DNA of 64,000 nucleotides, taken from the NCBI GenBank assembly GCA_024449915.1, contig JAMZAV010001827.1, positions 62,001 through 126,000 of the forward strand, read 5' to 3'. This document shows, piece after piece, positions 10,795 to 21,863 of the stretch. The position numbers were made by a program, and so were the translations under genes. This DNA is from Sweltsa coloradensis. Its lineage: Eukaryota; Arthropoda; Insecta; Plecoptera; Chloroperlidae. How positions within the stretch are numbered: the stretch's first letter is position 1; every line of letters begins with the position of its first letter. The notes below the pieces were generated by a model. It was not told the origin of the DNA and made no database searches. It saw only the letters and a program-made list of their open reading frames with translations.

Positions 10795-12407
10795 AAACTA
10801 CGGCATCCTTTGCTTTTGACCGTGGTATACGGCAGGGTTGTCCGCTGTCGGGGTTACTCTTCTCTCTGGCTGCCGAACCGTTTCTCCGACTCTGCAGGTG
10901 GAGTCTTCAGTGATTTGTTCTCCCTGGTCAACCTGAACACAGGCTTATTATTTCCGGTTACGCCGATGACTTCTCGGCATTTATTGCCAACGACGAAGAC
11001 TTCGTCCGTCTGCGAGAAGTGTACGACATCTATGCCGCACAGTCCGGAGCGCAGCTCAATGCCGAAAAGTCCACAGGCTTGTGAGCGGGAAGCTGGATCG
11101 AACGTGAGGACACACCGCTCGACTTCGTGTGGTCGAGAGAAGGTGGAAAGTTTCTGGGAGTTGTCCTCGGGAACACGCTTGCCATAGTGGCTAGAAGCCT
11201 AGAGGAACTGCTCGTTAAGTTCCGCGATGCAATCCTCAAGTGGCGTTTTAGGTCGTCGGCCATGTCTCTTCGTGGTCGCGTTCTGGTTACCAAACATTTT
11301 CAAGCTCCTAGACTGTGGTACTCGTTCCAGATTGTACCTCCTCTTCCGGCTCTTGTCAACCGGATGCAGGGAGAACTGGCAAACTTCGTTTGGGCGGGTA
11401 GGAGGCACTGGACTCGTTTACGAGAACTCTCCTCCTGACCATCTGGGAGGACTTGGACTGGTTGACCTTGCGTCGAAGGTGGCCATGTTTCTGGTATTGT
11501 TTGCCCATCGATACCTCTCCAGCTTGGATGACCATCCATATCAATCCATAACCCGCCACTTCCTCGGAAAGTACCGACGGCTAGGTCTCGGGTGGCAGTC
11601 CTGTTCCATCCGCATATCGGTGGGCCTGCGGCCCGGAGCACGTCCGCATTCGTCCGCACGGTTCTGGTAGCTTGGTTCTCCTTGCAACCGAAGCCGAGAA
11701 AAAACCCCTCTACTATTATTTACTACAATTCAGAAATAAAAAAGTCCGCCCCAACCGGGATTCGAACCACGGGTCTCCCGCATTCCAGACAGGCGTCTTA
11801 GGTTGGGGCGGACTTTTTTAATTTCTAAATTGTAGTAAATATTAACAATTACACCTACGGGAGTGTTTCCCGACTAACCAAATCGAGAAATACCCCTCTA
11901 CCGTCTGGGGCCTGCGTGACATCTCTTCACGCTGACCTCATTGATCCCTACAGCGACCAGACCGTTCATTCCATGCTGGTCTTCACTGGGATGTAGTACG
12001 TGTGGTGACCTACTCGTCGGTGATGAGTGGGTGGACGAAGACTCACTAGAGGGCTTCGACGAGCTGCCTTGTCGTATACGCAAAGCCCTGAGGATCAACG
12101 GGAGCAGGATCCGGGCTTTTGTGACCTCCGCTTCCGTGGGGTCAAGGAGATTCCAGGTCCTGAACCATGGCCACAATCGCTCTTCTACCGTCGCCCGCTC
12201 TCTGGCAAGTGGGCCCCTCTAATTCCCGAGACAGGTGGACCATTTTGCTTGACATCATGGTGAAGGGGCTAGGCATAGACGGTTCTGCAGAGAGACAATG
12301 GTCCAATGACCGCATCAACGGGAAAAACATAGCCCGCCCTCCATCCTTGGGACTAGATTCCAAGGTAGTGTTGCGCTTTAACAAGAACCGTCTAGCCGAC
12401 CACCACA
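10795..12407 (+). pseudogene. Tx1/L1-like LINE reverse transcriptase remnant
   Basis: The frame near 10800 reads TASFAFDRGIRQGCPLSGLL, the RT 'RQGCPLSPLLF' block. After a break comes GYADDFSAFIANDEDF with the YADD catalytic motif, then SGAQLNAEKSTGL, a WSREGGKFLGVVLGN block and FRSSAMSLRGRVLV with FVWAGRRHW. That series is the thumb and C-terminal region of Tx1-like L1-group ORF2 proteins. Frames change at least at about 10900, 11085 and 11430, with stops, so it is dead. A 173-bp tRNA-like foldback sits inside (11712-11884). Its 3' part meets the 58-bp array. Confidence 0.85.
11712..11884 (-). repeat. tRNA-like foldback SINE in the LINE, with about 17-bp duplication
   Basis: Direct repeats 'gagaaaaaacccctctac' (left) and 'gagaaatacccctctac' (right) flank it, as expected of LINE-driven insertion. 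On the minus strand GTCCGCCCCAACC and GGTTGGGGCGGAC make a 13-bp stem, longer than a tRNA acceptor stem. Inside is a tRNA 3'-half-like stretch with an anticodon-arm-like 'tctggaatgcggga' and a B box GGTTCGAATCCCGG. The D arm and A box are absent. Outer 'tttactacaatt' arms extend the inverted repeat. Confidence 0.65.
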
Positions 12408-13284
12408 GCTGCGACACGACATAACCTCGTATTGTCCAGTGATAGTGGTTGTACTTCGTGTTTCAGCTGCGACACGACATAATCTCGTATTGTCCAGTGA
12501 TAGTGGTTGTACTTCTCGTTACAGCTGCGACACGACATAATCTCGTATTGTCCAGTGATAGTGGTTGTACTTCTCGTTACAGCTGCGACAACGACATAAT
12601 CTCGTATTGTCCAGTGATAGTGGGTTGTACTTCGTGTTTCAGCTGCGACAAACGACATAATCTCGTACTGTCCAGTGATAGTGGTTGTACTTCTTGTTTC
12701 AGCTGCGACACGACATAATCTCGTATTGTCCAGTGATAGTGGTTGTACTTCTTGTTTCAGCTGCGACACGACATAATCCCGTATTGTCCAGTGATAGTGG
12801 TTGTACTTCGTGTTTCAGCTGCGACACGACATAATTCTCGTATTGTCCAGTGATAGTGGTTGTACTTCTTGTTTCAGCTGCGACACGACATAATCTCGTA
12901 TTGTCCAGTGATAGTGGTTGTACTTCTTGTTTCAGCTGCGACACGACATAATCTCGTATTGTCCAGTGATAGTGGTTGTACTTCTTGTTTCAGCTGCGAC
13001 ACGACATAATCCCGTATTGTCCAGTGATAGTGGTTGTACTTCTTGTTTCAGCTGCGACACGACATAATCTCGTATTGTCCAGTGATAGTGGTTGTACTTC
13101 TTGTTTCAGCTGCGACACGACATAATCTCGTATTGTCCAGTGATAGTGGTTTGTACTTCGTGTTTCAGCTGCGACACGACATAATCTCGTATTGTCCAGT
13201 GATAGTGGTTGTACTTCTTGTTTCAGCTGCGACACGACATAATCTCGTATTGTCCAGTGATAGTGGTTGTACTTCGTGTTTCAG
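12408..13284 (+). repeat. 58-bp tandem array of 15 copies of the exon 6 acceptor
   Basis: Each unit carries cttgtttcag, then CTGCGACACGACATAATC, then about 30 bp (tcgtattgtccagtgatagt and ggttgta). Starts fall about every 58 bp (12408, 12467, 12523, 12581, 12641, 12701, 12759, 12817 and on to 13226), and the next start is exon 6 itself. Units are about 95% alike. Units 3 and 4 follow cgttacag instead of tgtttcag; a few units have 1-nt insertions. The apparent proteins read through the array on both strands follow from a period of 1 mod 3 without stops and are not genes. Confidence 0.97.
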
Positions 13285-13356
13285 CTGCGACACGACATGA
13301 TCGAGCAGAAAGAAGGCGAGACGGAACTTACGGTGAAGATGCACTTTGATGACATG
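13285..13356 (+). CDS. alpha2delta exon 6 (24 codons), preceded by decoy acceptor array
   Basis: The exon begins CTGCGACACGACATG after gtgtttcag and ends at a gtgagt donor. It encodes LRHDMIEQKEGETELTVKMH and FDDM, matching the family's short 'V-M--D-GKRV' region ahead of the KRV exon. The same acceptor and first 15 exon bases, with ATG changed to ATA, recur in each unit of the 58-bp array directly upstream. Only this last copy continues into coding sequence. Confidence 0.93.
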
Positions 13357-13521
13357 GTGAGTTTGACGCAGGCAAGCCCTCACACATAAAATGGCTGTTA
13401 TTCCACCAATTTTAACTTTTTACCACATATTTGATTTGGCTCCCGACAACACACTAGCGCGGCCCTTTCGGCGGAACGTTGAACCCTAGCAATAGTGATC
13501 ACTCATTTACAATCATTTACA

Positions 13522-13688
13522 CTATCAACTTGTTGACTCGGTGTAGATTGCATTTAAATGTGATGCTGAACAACAGTTTCGAAGTGGCAGTTCTTTCGAC
13601 AGAATGTTCCAAATACCCTTCAACAGTTGATAGAGGTGATACACACAGAAAGTTGACTTGTCAACCAGTTGAGTCAACAAGTTGATAG
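13522..13688. mobile_element. MITE-like element with 18-bp perfect terminal inverted repeats
   Basis: CTATCAACTTGTTGACTC at 13522-13539 is repeated as its exact complement at 13671-13688. The inside also holds 'acagttgata' fragments of the end. No coding capacity. No clear target duplication, so the superfamily is open. Confidence 0.65.
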
Positions 13689-16520
13689 CATAACACGGCT
13701 TTTTTGGATTCATGCTTTTGTTAATTGATAAAAATTACAATTGAATAATTAATAACAATGATTTTATTTTAACAAATTCTTTGGCAATGGAATTTAAAAA
13801 CGAAATTAGATTCTACACTAAAGAAGTAGCCATAACCTTATACTTACTTAAAATAACTGAAATCTAACAGCAGTGCCAAGATTTTACTTTTCTACATTTA
13901 CGAACTTTTTTTGTTCGTAAATTTACTAACTGCGTCATGCATCCTGCGTCCGTTGCATGACTGCATCGTTGCATAGCTTTTAAAATGAATTTGTGTTTTT
14001 AACCCATTTAGTGGAGAATTAAATTGGCCAAAATTAAGTTATTTTAAGCAACATTTTCAAAATGCTAATTTTTTTCTTCGATTTTTAGTGTTTTTTATTT
14101 TTTATTTTTTTTTAAAATTTTGGGAAATTTTGGATTTTGAATTATAGTTTCATTTTAGGTTAAGATGTAAATTTGATGTACATTCCTTAAACAAGATTTT
14201 TTTCTGAATTTTTTGCATATTTTTTTATTTTTTGTAACTCAAATAGTAGCAATATTACAAATAAATTACTTTTCCGGGACAAACCATATTTTTTTCATTT
14301 TTAACCATTTTTGCAGATGTGTATTTTCAATTTGCTTTAAAAAAGGCAATTTTTGACCAATCGGGATGGGAAAAAATGTACCTATTTTTAATGCACGAAA
14401 AAAAATAAAAAAATAAAGGTCAAATTGAAAAAACTATCCTTTACCCCGATATAAATTTTGAAAGTTGGTGTTCCACTGAATGAGTTAAAGCAATTACTAC
14501 AAATAACGTTTTGCTAAGCTTTGTAAGGATGTAGTCACGAGGCGTAGTTAATTCATGTAGTGCGAGTACGTAAAATAGAAATGTATGAGTTGGCCCTTTC
14601 TTTACATCTAATTTTGAATGAGTAAGGTTTTGCTGATTGCTGTATGTTTATGTTTTTGTTGTGAGTAAGATAGGAAATTTCCGACGACGGAACTTAGCTT
14701 GGAAATTACCAAGTCGATTTTTTTTTCATGGGTCATGGTCAACCCAATATTTTTACTTTTTTTTTACAAAATTTATCCACTGGAAATGTGTATTTATAGA
14801 AACGTCCTAGGAACACGTCTTGTCAAATAAGACCTTATATTAACATACAATAAAATTCCCAACAACCGATTTTATTCCCGAGACCTTTCTAACGCCTTCC
14901 TAATAAAGATACTAAAACTCGAACTCCCTTTTGTTCAGACTTGAGTTTCGGCCACCATATTGGCAAATAACGGTCAAAAAGAGTTTATTACCGTATATCT
15001 CCTAGGCACAATGTTACAATGGCAGAAATATTCACCGTTAAATTCCCTACAAGAGACAACGGACAAAATCGTGGTATAGCCTATACATGTTGCTTTTCCA
15101 AGAACCAGCTGATTTTCTATTTTTTGCATCCAGCACAGAACTATTACAAATTAATTCCGTTAGAAAATTCGTTCCATGTAGAAAAAACTTCTCTATCGTG
15201 TTATGAAAGCTTCCAATGCTATGAATAAAAATGTAAGCATACAAATGATTTAATGCGTGCATGACAGGAGTATTGTTAGATGCATCCCTTCATCAGTCAT
15301 CAGTCACCACAGAGAGGGCCTACATAACTTACCCGAATCTAGGGAAAGGCGAGTTCTGACAGTCGTCGATGAGAGACACTGTGCGACATATAGAGGCGTT
15401 CTTCATTTTATGGACATTGCCTATTTCGCCGCTCTTCATTCAAGCGGAATAAGTAGTCTTGTAAAGCTGTCAACCCTTAATTCCTCTTGACGCCGTCACA
15501 GACTTCGGTCAGCGTTGTCGATAAGGAGGGTCCACTCCTTTCAACACAATAGAAAAGCAATTTTTAAATGTGTCGTGTTTGAAGCGAGTTCTATTTGGCA
15601 ACATCTAGGCACGCTTAACGAAGTGGTAGGTCCAACATTGTGACTAAGGTATAATTGGTACATGTGTCGGCATCTTTGTAAATTTAGTTTCTTTGAGGGA
15701 TTAGCAGTGTTGATAAAATGAAGAACTAAGCTCTACCTTCCCACCCCTTGCCAGTTATTACACGTATACCAAATCCTATGAATCCGAACATTACCCGAAT
15801 CCATACTAAGGATTCGAATCTTATTCGCGTACGACACCAAAATAAAACACTGCAAATTTATATTAAGTAAACATTGAGCACACTTACTGACCTGTAGGGC
15901 AGTTTCCATGGCCTCAATTTTTTAATTGTTTAAATTTGATATCAAGTTGATGCGCAGAAAACTTGTGGCTTTTAGTAGGATCATTTTCAGAACTTACGTG
16001 ACCACTGAGAGCGAAGGTCCGTTTCAAATTGGATTTATGTTCTATGAAGGTGAAATAAAAATGTTAGCCCCCATGCCTCTCGCGAAAGTGTGGGCATACT
16101 CTGCCAGAATCACAAATCCTAAATGGCTGCCATCGGCCATGTTTGAGATTATCTTTGCACTGGTTTAGTCTACAATACTGCTTGGTATGTGATGTTTAGG
16201 GTATTTTGGGTCGAGGATTGCATTTGCAAGGTCGTTTTGGTGATTTGACCTATCTTTGTACCTTAAAATCCAAAATGGACGTCGATTTACAGCTAGGGAA
16301 CAGTAGTATCGATACAATTGTAATTCCGTTGCAGTTTGAGTAATAGGGCGTTGTATATGGTTTAAATCTATTCGTATTGAACTGCAGATAAACAATTTTG
16401 ATGGTGCTCATCTGTTTTTGTGTCCAAGGCCTGCGATACTTAAAATAAAATGGCCGACAATATGCAAATTAGTATCTCTAATATCTTTGTGATATCTTGC
16501 CGATTTCAATTCTAAATACA
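13689..16520. other. Intron 6, mostly unrecognised; worn FB copy
   Basis: Around 13770-14670, motifs such as 'ggcaatggaatt', 'gctaagctttgtaaggat', 'gagttggccctttctttaca' and 'gtaaggttttgctg' look like a heavily diverged FB palindrome with an expanded centre. The rest (14670-16520) shows nothing I can name. Confidence 0.4.
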
Positions 16521-16521
16521 A

Positions 16522-16554
16522 TATATTTATTTATTTATTTATTTATGTATGTAT

Positions 16555-16653
<99 letters not shown>

Positions 16654-16655
16654 TA
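16522..16655. repeat. (TTTA)n microsatellite
   Basis: About 33 TTTA units with one early variant (atgtatgt). Confidence 0.97.
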
Positions 16656-16667
16656 GTCAAAGAATTG

Positions 16668-17082
16668 TTTTAAAAAAGAAAAAAAAACGTAAAATTTCGA
16701 TTTGCATAGGAAATAATTTTTTGATTACGCTCAAATTCACACGAATATCTTAATTCATAAAATTATGGTTCTGTGAAAAACTCATTAAAATCGGATAAAG
16801 CATGTAGGTGTTTTATAAGTCGAAGAAATTTTTAAAAATCGTAAAATTGCGATTTTCATGAGAAATAATTTTTCGGTTGCGCTCAAAAACGTGGCAGTTC
16901 TAAGTTCAGAGATTTCGAAGGTCTCCAGAAAATTTCATTGCAATTGGAGTATCGGTTTATTCGGTATCGTGCTGAAAAACACACAAAAATACAGAAAAAA
17001 AGAGAAAAAACAAAACATTCCGGATTTTTTTCTCCAGTGTAGTGAAATGGAATCTTCGCTTCGCTCTCTACGCTCATCCAAC
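16668..17082 (-). repeat. CTAG-family dispersed repeat
   Basis: It shares the 'cgtaaaatttcgattt', 'ggataaagcatgtaggtgtt' and 'ctccagtgtagtgaaatgg' blocks and the 'cttcgctctctacgctcatc' end with the copies at 4598, 27189 and 42391. The left part is missing and it abuts the TTTA array. Confidence 0.7.
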
Positions 17083-17597
17083 AAATCTAGTTTAAAATTA
17101 AATTTTGAGAATCGATTTCTGGACATAGTTTTTAAAGTTACCAATCGCTTGGTATTGTGAAGATCTACAATATATATACATTCACGATTTTTACAAAAAA
17201 TCCATTAATTATTTTAGGTTATGTTATGTACCGCCAAAATTTAAATTTGAATATTCAATATCTTTGTAAGTTATAGTATTTAACCGATTTCAATTTTAGA
17301 GTAACCAAATGACAGGTATTAAGAAGAGCTACGAATAATACATTTTCTATTTACACGACACGAGAATTGATTACGTTTTTGGTTATGTCACAAAACTACA
17401 ATTTTTTTTTACTTAAAAAATGTATAAATCGAGATAAAATAGTAGGTGATGCAATATGGCTGATGTCTCAATTAGTTTCATTGTTATGCAGTTTGCGTTC
17501 TTGTCATCATACAAGACATATTTGCAGATATGGTCGAATTAGATTTATTTCAATGCACCCATGCAGAGACGAAGAGTAACACGTGTTTTGATTTCAG

Positions 17598-17739
17598 AAA
17601 CGCGTCACAACTCGCCGCCACAAATACTTCTACAATCCTATCGACGGCACCCCGTTCTCTCTAGGGCTAGCCATCCCCGAAGGCTACGGGATGTACGAGG
17701 TACTTGGCGAAACTGAGATCAAACACAGCATACTTAACG
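17598..17739 (+). CDS. alpha2delta exon 7 (47 codons + 1 nt)
   Basis: Acceptor gatttcag, donor gtgagt. It encodes KRVTTRRHKYFYNPIDGTPF and SLGLAIPEGYGMYEVLGETE, then IKHSILN plus one base. 'TPFSLG(V/L)-(L/I)' with the preceding 'YF/YY' pair is a hallmark of the second Cache-like module. It ends in phase 1, so G joins TT of exon 8 as Val. Confidence 0.96.
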
Positions 17740-17789
17740 GTGAGTATACGACATAAATACTTCTATATCCTATCAACGACCTCCACTAA

Positions 17790-18324
17790 CTCAGGAGACT
17801 CGATATTGTCTTACCCGGCACCTCCACCATTTAGTTGAGTTACTTCAGACACTCGATATTGTCTTACCTGGCACCTCCACCATTTAGTTGAGTTACTTCA
17901 GACACTCGATATTGTCTTACCCGGCACCTCCACCATTTAGTTGAGTTACTTCAGACACTCGATATTGTCTTACCCGGCACCTCCACCATTTAGTTGAGTT
18001 ACTTTAGACACTCGATATTGTCTTACCCGGCACCTCAACCATTTAGTTAAGTTACTTCAGACACTCGATATTGTCTCACCCGGCACCTCCACCATTTAGT
18101 TGAGTTACTTCAGACACTCGATATTGTCTTACCCGGCACCTCCACCATTTAGTTGAGTTACTTCAGACACTTGATATTATCTTACCCGGCACCTCCACCA
18201 TTTAGTTAAGTTACTTCAGACACTCGATATTGTCTTACCCGGCACCTCCACCATTTAGTTAAGTTACTTCAGACACTCGATATTGTCTTACCCGGCACCT
18301 CCACCATTTAGTTAAGTTACTTCA
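17790..18324. repeat. 53-bp minisatellite, block 1 (about 10 units)
   Basis: The unit runs cagacactcgatattgtctt, acccggcacctccaccattt, agttgagttactt. It begins about 50 bp after the exon 7 donor. Units differ at a few sites (gttgag or gttaag; tgatattatc). The array is not a CRISPR: units abut with no unique spacers. Confidence 0.95.
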
Positions 18325-19961
18325 TGTTACGTTCTAACTCAGGATGCATGGTAAAGAACAGACTCGAGACTTACAATGAGAATACTTTATTTCACTGGTA
18401 CATGTGGACCCCACTACACACGTCTACTCTTTGCCTCGGCTGTCAGGCAACTGCACCGCTCTCGGGCCGGTTTGTCTTATCAGCAGACAGACCCTATGAT
18501 GCAGGGTAGCCACCTGTCATACCAGCTTACGCTGTTACAATAATACATAACATTCCTTCACACTTAATAACAAAACAAAACAAATAAACACCAGAATTAT
18601 GATGGTTAGTACATTCGCTAATACCCGATTATTTAAACTATAATAGCCCAAGTGATTACAACACCTTATTCCTTCACAACAATATAACATAGTAAAATAA
18701 GTAAATTCCATTGTTCTATCAAAACGTAACAGAATAAATGTGTCCTTTTCTTCTTTCACACTAATAACAAAACAAAACCAAGGCACACAGTAATATAATA
18801 ATAATAATAAAATTAATAATAATAATACATTGCTTAGCTTTTACTCCATTAGCTATGTTGAAAGGTGCTTAGCTGTAGTTTAACCTGTCGGGTTTTTTAA
18901 CAGTTCTTTGGGATCGCCTAAGACCAGGGCTTTCATTATCTACATCTGGTTTCCCTTCTCTCTGGGGGGATTGGTTGGCTATCGGGGCGGGACTAGGTAA
19001 CTGTGGAGACTTTGGTGGTGTTATAGGATGATCAGGACTAGATCGGGGTGACGGGATAGGGTGTTTAGGTGCCGGTATTGGGCATTCATGGTACTCATGG
19101 GTTTCCTGGTGGTCAAGCTTTTCCAAGCCCATAGCATGTTTCATATGGTTCGCGTGCACCAGTCTTATGGACCCGTTTATATCTACGAGGTAGGTCAAGC
19201 TTCCCGTTTTTTGTTTTACTTCCCCCAGTCTCCATTTATTTGGCTTATTATTTCCGGGTGGGCTTTTCACTAGGACTAGTTCCCCCTCCAGATATGTGTT
19301 GAGTTTAAGCTTACAATTTGTGTTTTTTTTTGTTGCATACTTCAACATTTTATTTTAGGAGGCTTCCTCCCATACATGGTCGTAACATTTCTAGTTTTGT
19401 TCTTGGTTTGAAACTCAACATCACTTCTGCTGGGGATAGTTGTGTAACAGTGGATGGAGTATTCCTAATGTGAAATAAGAAATTGTCTATCCTCTGTTGC
19501 ATACTTAGTTTAATCTGGTCTCTTTTTAGCTTGTTTACCTCAATCTTGTATTTATTTAGTACCTGTTTGACTGTTTGTACATTTCGTTCAGCCAATCCAT
19601 TTGCCGCCGGAAAGTACGGTGGGCTGTGCATTAGTTGGATACCATTAGATTTACAGAATTTTACAAGGTGGTCTGCGTTAAATGGTGGACCGTTATCGGT
19701 AACTATCACCTCAGGCAAACCAAAGAGTGCTATAACTTCGCGTAGCTTCTCAATAACACTGTCTGCATTGGTGCTAGTCATTGTGCACACATAAAGCCAT
19801 TTTGAAAAACTATCAACCAGTACCAACAAGGTTATTCCCTCCAATTTGGCAAAATCCAAATGTAGGCGTTGCCATTTACGATAAGGTGACGGCCAGCCAA
19901 CCAGTGGGGCTTTGGTCATAGGAGGTCGTGTTAGTTGACAAGCTTCGCATTGTAGGCTTAT
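18325..19961 (-). mobile_element. 5'-truncated Ty3/Gypsy fragment, copy 1 (integrase end + LTR)
   Basis: The LTR is 18325-18552 on the minus strand (TGTTATG...CGTAACA, 228 bp), preceded by a purine tract gtgaaggaa. Upstream is integrase: a trailing CxxC of the zinc finger, the core, and a Pro-rich tail. Copy 1 has an in-frame TAA at 19349-19351 after GGSLLK and an extra A in a poly-A run that shifts the frame, so it is dead. No gag, protease or RT is present. Both ends border the 53-bp minisatellite. Confidence 0.88.
19350..19961 (-). pseudogene. Ty3/Gypsy integrase core, copy 1 (stopped)
   Basis: Integrase joins retroelement cDNA to host DNA. The DDE triad is visible: LHLDFAK, VTDNGPPF and NGLAERNVQ, with 35 residues between the second Asp and Glu. 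Relative to copy 2 this copy has changes at the first core strand (LYVCTM against LNVWPM) and a stop at GGSLLK. The N-terminal zinc finger is cut to its last CEAC. Confidence 0.85.
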
Positions 19962-20228
19962 CAGACACTCGATATTGTCTCACCCGGCACCTCCACCATT
20001 TAGTTGAGTTACTTCAGACACTTGATATTATCTTACCCGGCACCTCCACCATTAAGTTGAGTTACTTCAGACACTCGATATTGTCTTACCCGGCACCTCC
20101 ACCATTTAGTTGAGTTACTTCAGACACTCGATATTGTCTTACCCGGCACCTCCACCATTTAGTTAAGTTACTTCAGACACTCGATATTGTCTTACCCGGC
20201 ACCTCCACCATTTAGTTAAGTTACTTCA
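19962..20228. repeat. 53-bp minisatellite, block 2 (5 units)
   Basis: It has the same unit as block 1, separating the two integrase-LTR fragments. It starts with the cagacactcg phase directly after the truncated integrase. Confidence 0.95.
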
Positions 20229-21863
20229 TGTTACGTTCTTACTCAGGATGCATGGTAAAGAACAGACTCGAGACTTACAATGAGAATACTTTATTTCACT
20301 GGTACATGTGGACCCCACTACACACGTCTACTCTTTGCCTCGGCTGTCAGGCAACTGCACCGCTCTCGGGCCGGTTTGTCTTATCAGCAGACAGACCCTA
20401 TGATGCAGGGTAGCCACCTGTCATACCAGCTTACGCTGTTACAATAATACATAACATTCCTTCACACTTAATAACAAAACAAAACAAATAAACACCAGAA
20501 TTATGATGGTTAGTACATTCGCTAATACCGCATTATTTAAACTATAATAGCCCAAGTGATTACAACACCTTATTCCTTCACAACAATATAACATAGTAAA
20601 ATAAGTAAATTCCATTGTTCTATCAAAACGTAACAGAATAAATGTGTCCTTTTCTTCTTTCACACTAATAACAAAACAAAACCAAGGCACACAGTAATAT
20701 AATAATAATAATAAAATTAATAATAATAATACATTGCTTAGCTTTTACTCCATTAGCTATGTTCAAAGGTGCTTAGCTGTAGTTTAACCTGTCGGGTTTT
20801 TTAACAGTTCTTTGGGATCGCCTGAGACCAGGGCTTTCATTATCTACATCTGGTTTCCCTTCTCTCTGGGGTATTGATTGGCAATCGGGGTTGGACTGGG
20901 GAACTGTGGAGACTTTGGTGGTGTTAGAGGATGACTAGGACTAGATCGGGGTGACGGGATAGGGTGTTTGGGTGCAGGTATTGGGCATTCATGGTACTCA
21001 TGGGTTTCCTGGTGGTCACGCTTTTCCAAGCCCATAGCATGTTTCATATGGTTCGCGTGCACCAGTCTTATGGACCCGTTTATATCTACGAGGTAGGTCA
21101 AGCTTCCCGTTTTTTGTTTTACTTCCCCCAGTCTCCATTTACTTGGCTTATTATTTCCGGGTGGGTTTTTCACTAGGACTAGTTCCCCCTCCAGATATGT
21201 GTTGAGTTTAACCTTACAATTTGTGTTTTTTTTGTTGCATACTTCAACATTTTGTTTTAGGAGGCTTCCTCCCATACATGGTCGTAACATTTCTAGTTTT
21301 GTTCTTGGTTTGAAACTCAACATCACTTCTGCTGGGGATAGTTGTGTAACAGTGGATGGAGTATTCCTAATGTGAAATAAGAAATTGTCTATCCTCTGTT
21401 GCATACTTAGTTTAATCTGGTCTCTTTTTAGCTTGTTTACCTCAATCTTGTATTTATTTAGTACCTGTTTGACTGTTTGTACATTTCGTTCAGCCAATCC
21501 ATTTGCCGCCGGAAAGTACGGTGGGCTGTGCATTAGTTGGATACCATTAGATTTACAGAATTTTACAAGGTGGTCTGCGTTAAATGGTGGACCGTTATCG
21601 GTAACTATCACCTCAGGCAAACCAAAGAGTGCTATAACTTCGCGTAGCTTCTCAATAACACTGTCTGCATTGGTGCTAGTCATTGGCCACACATTAAGCC
21701 ATTTTGAAAAACTATCAACCAATACCAACAAGGTTATTCCCTCCAATTTGGCAAAATCCAAATGTAGGCGTTGCCATTTACGATAAGGTGACGGCCAGCC
21801 AACCAGTGGGGCTTTGGTCATAGGAGGTCGTGTTAGTTGACAAGCTTCGCATTGTAGGCTTAT
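20229..21863 (-). mobile_element. 5'-truncated Ty3/Gypsy fragment, copy 2
   Basis: It is nearly identical to copy 1 over its whole length, with the same LTR (20229-20456, 228 bp) and the same truncation point. Because both junctions with the minisatellite are identical, this is a segmental duplication and not a second insertion. Confidence 0.88.
20844..21863 (-). pseudogene. Ty3/Gypsy integrase fragment, copy 2 (longest frame)
   Basis: One open frame of about 340 codons runs from the CEAC zinc-finger remnant through the core (LHLDFAK, VTDNGPPF, NGLAERN with D35E spacing), a GELVLVKNPPGNNKPSKWRL segment resembling the chromatin-facing C-terminal domain, and a Pro/Ser-rich tail. A frameshift near the end (PREKGNQM then stop) replaces the tail seen in copy 1. 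It lacks the start of the polyprotein, so it is not functional alone. Confidence 0.88.

Noticed and set aside
12392..13300. Several 70-125 codon open frames on both strands
   Set aside because: They are the 58-bp tandem unit read through; the period of 1 mod 3 without stops opens many frames. Only 13285-13356 is coding.
20844..21863. Intact retrotransposon gene
   Set aside because: Only the end of the integrase region is present, with a truncated zinc finger and no protease, RT or gag.
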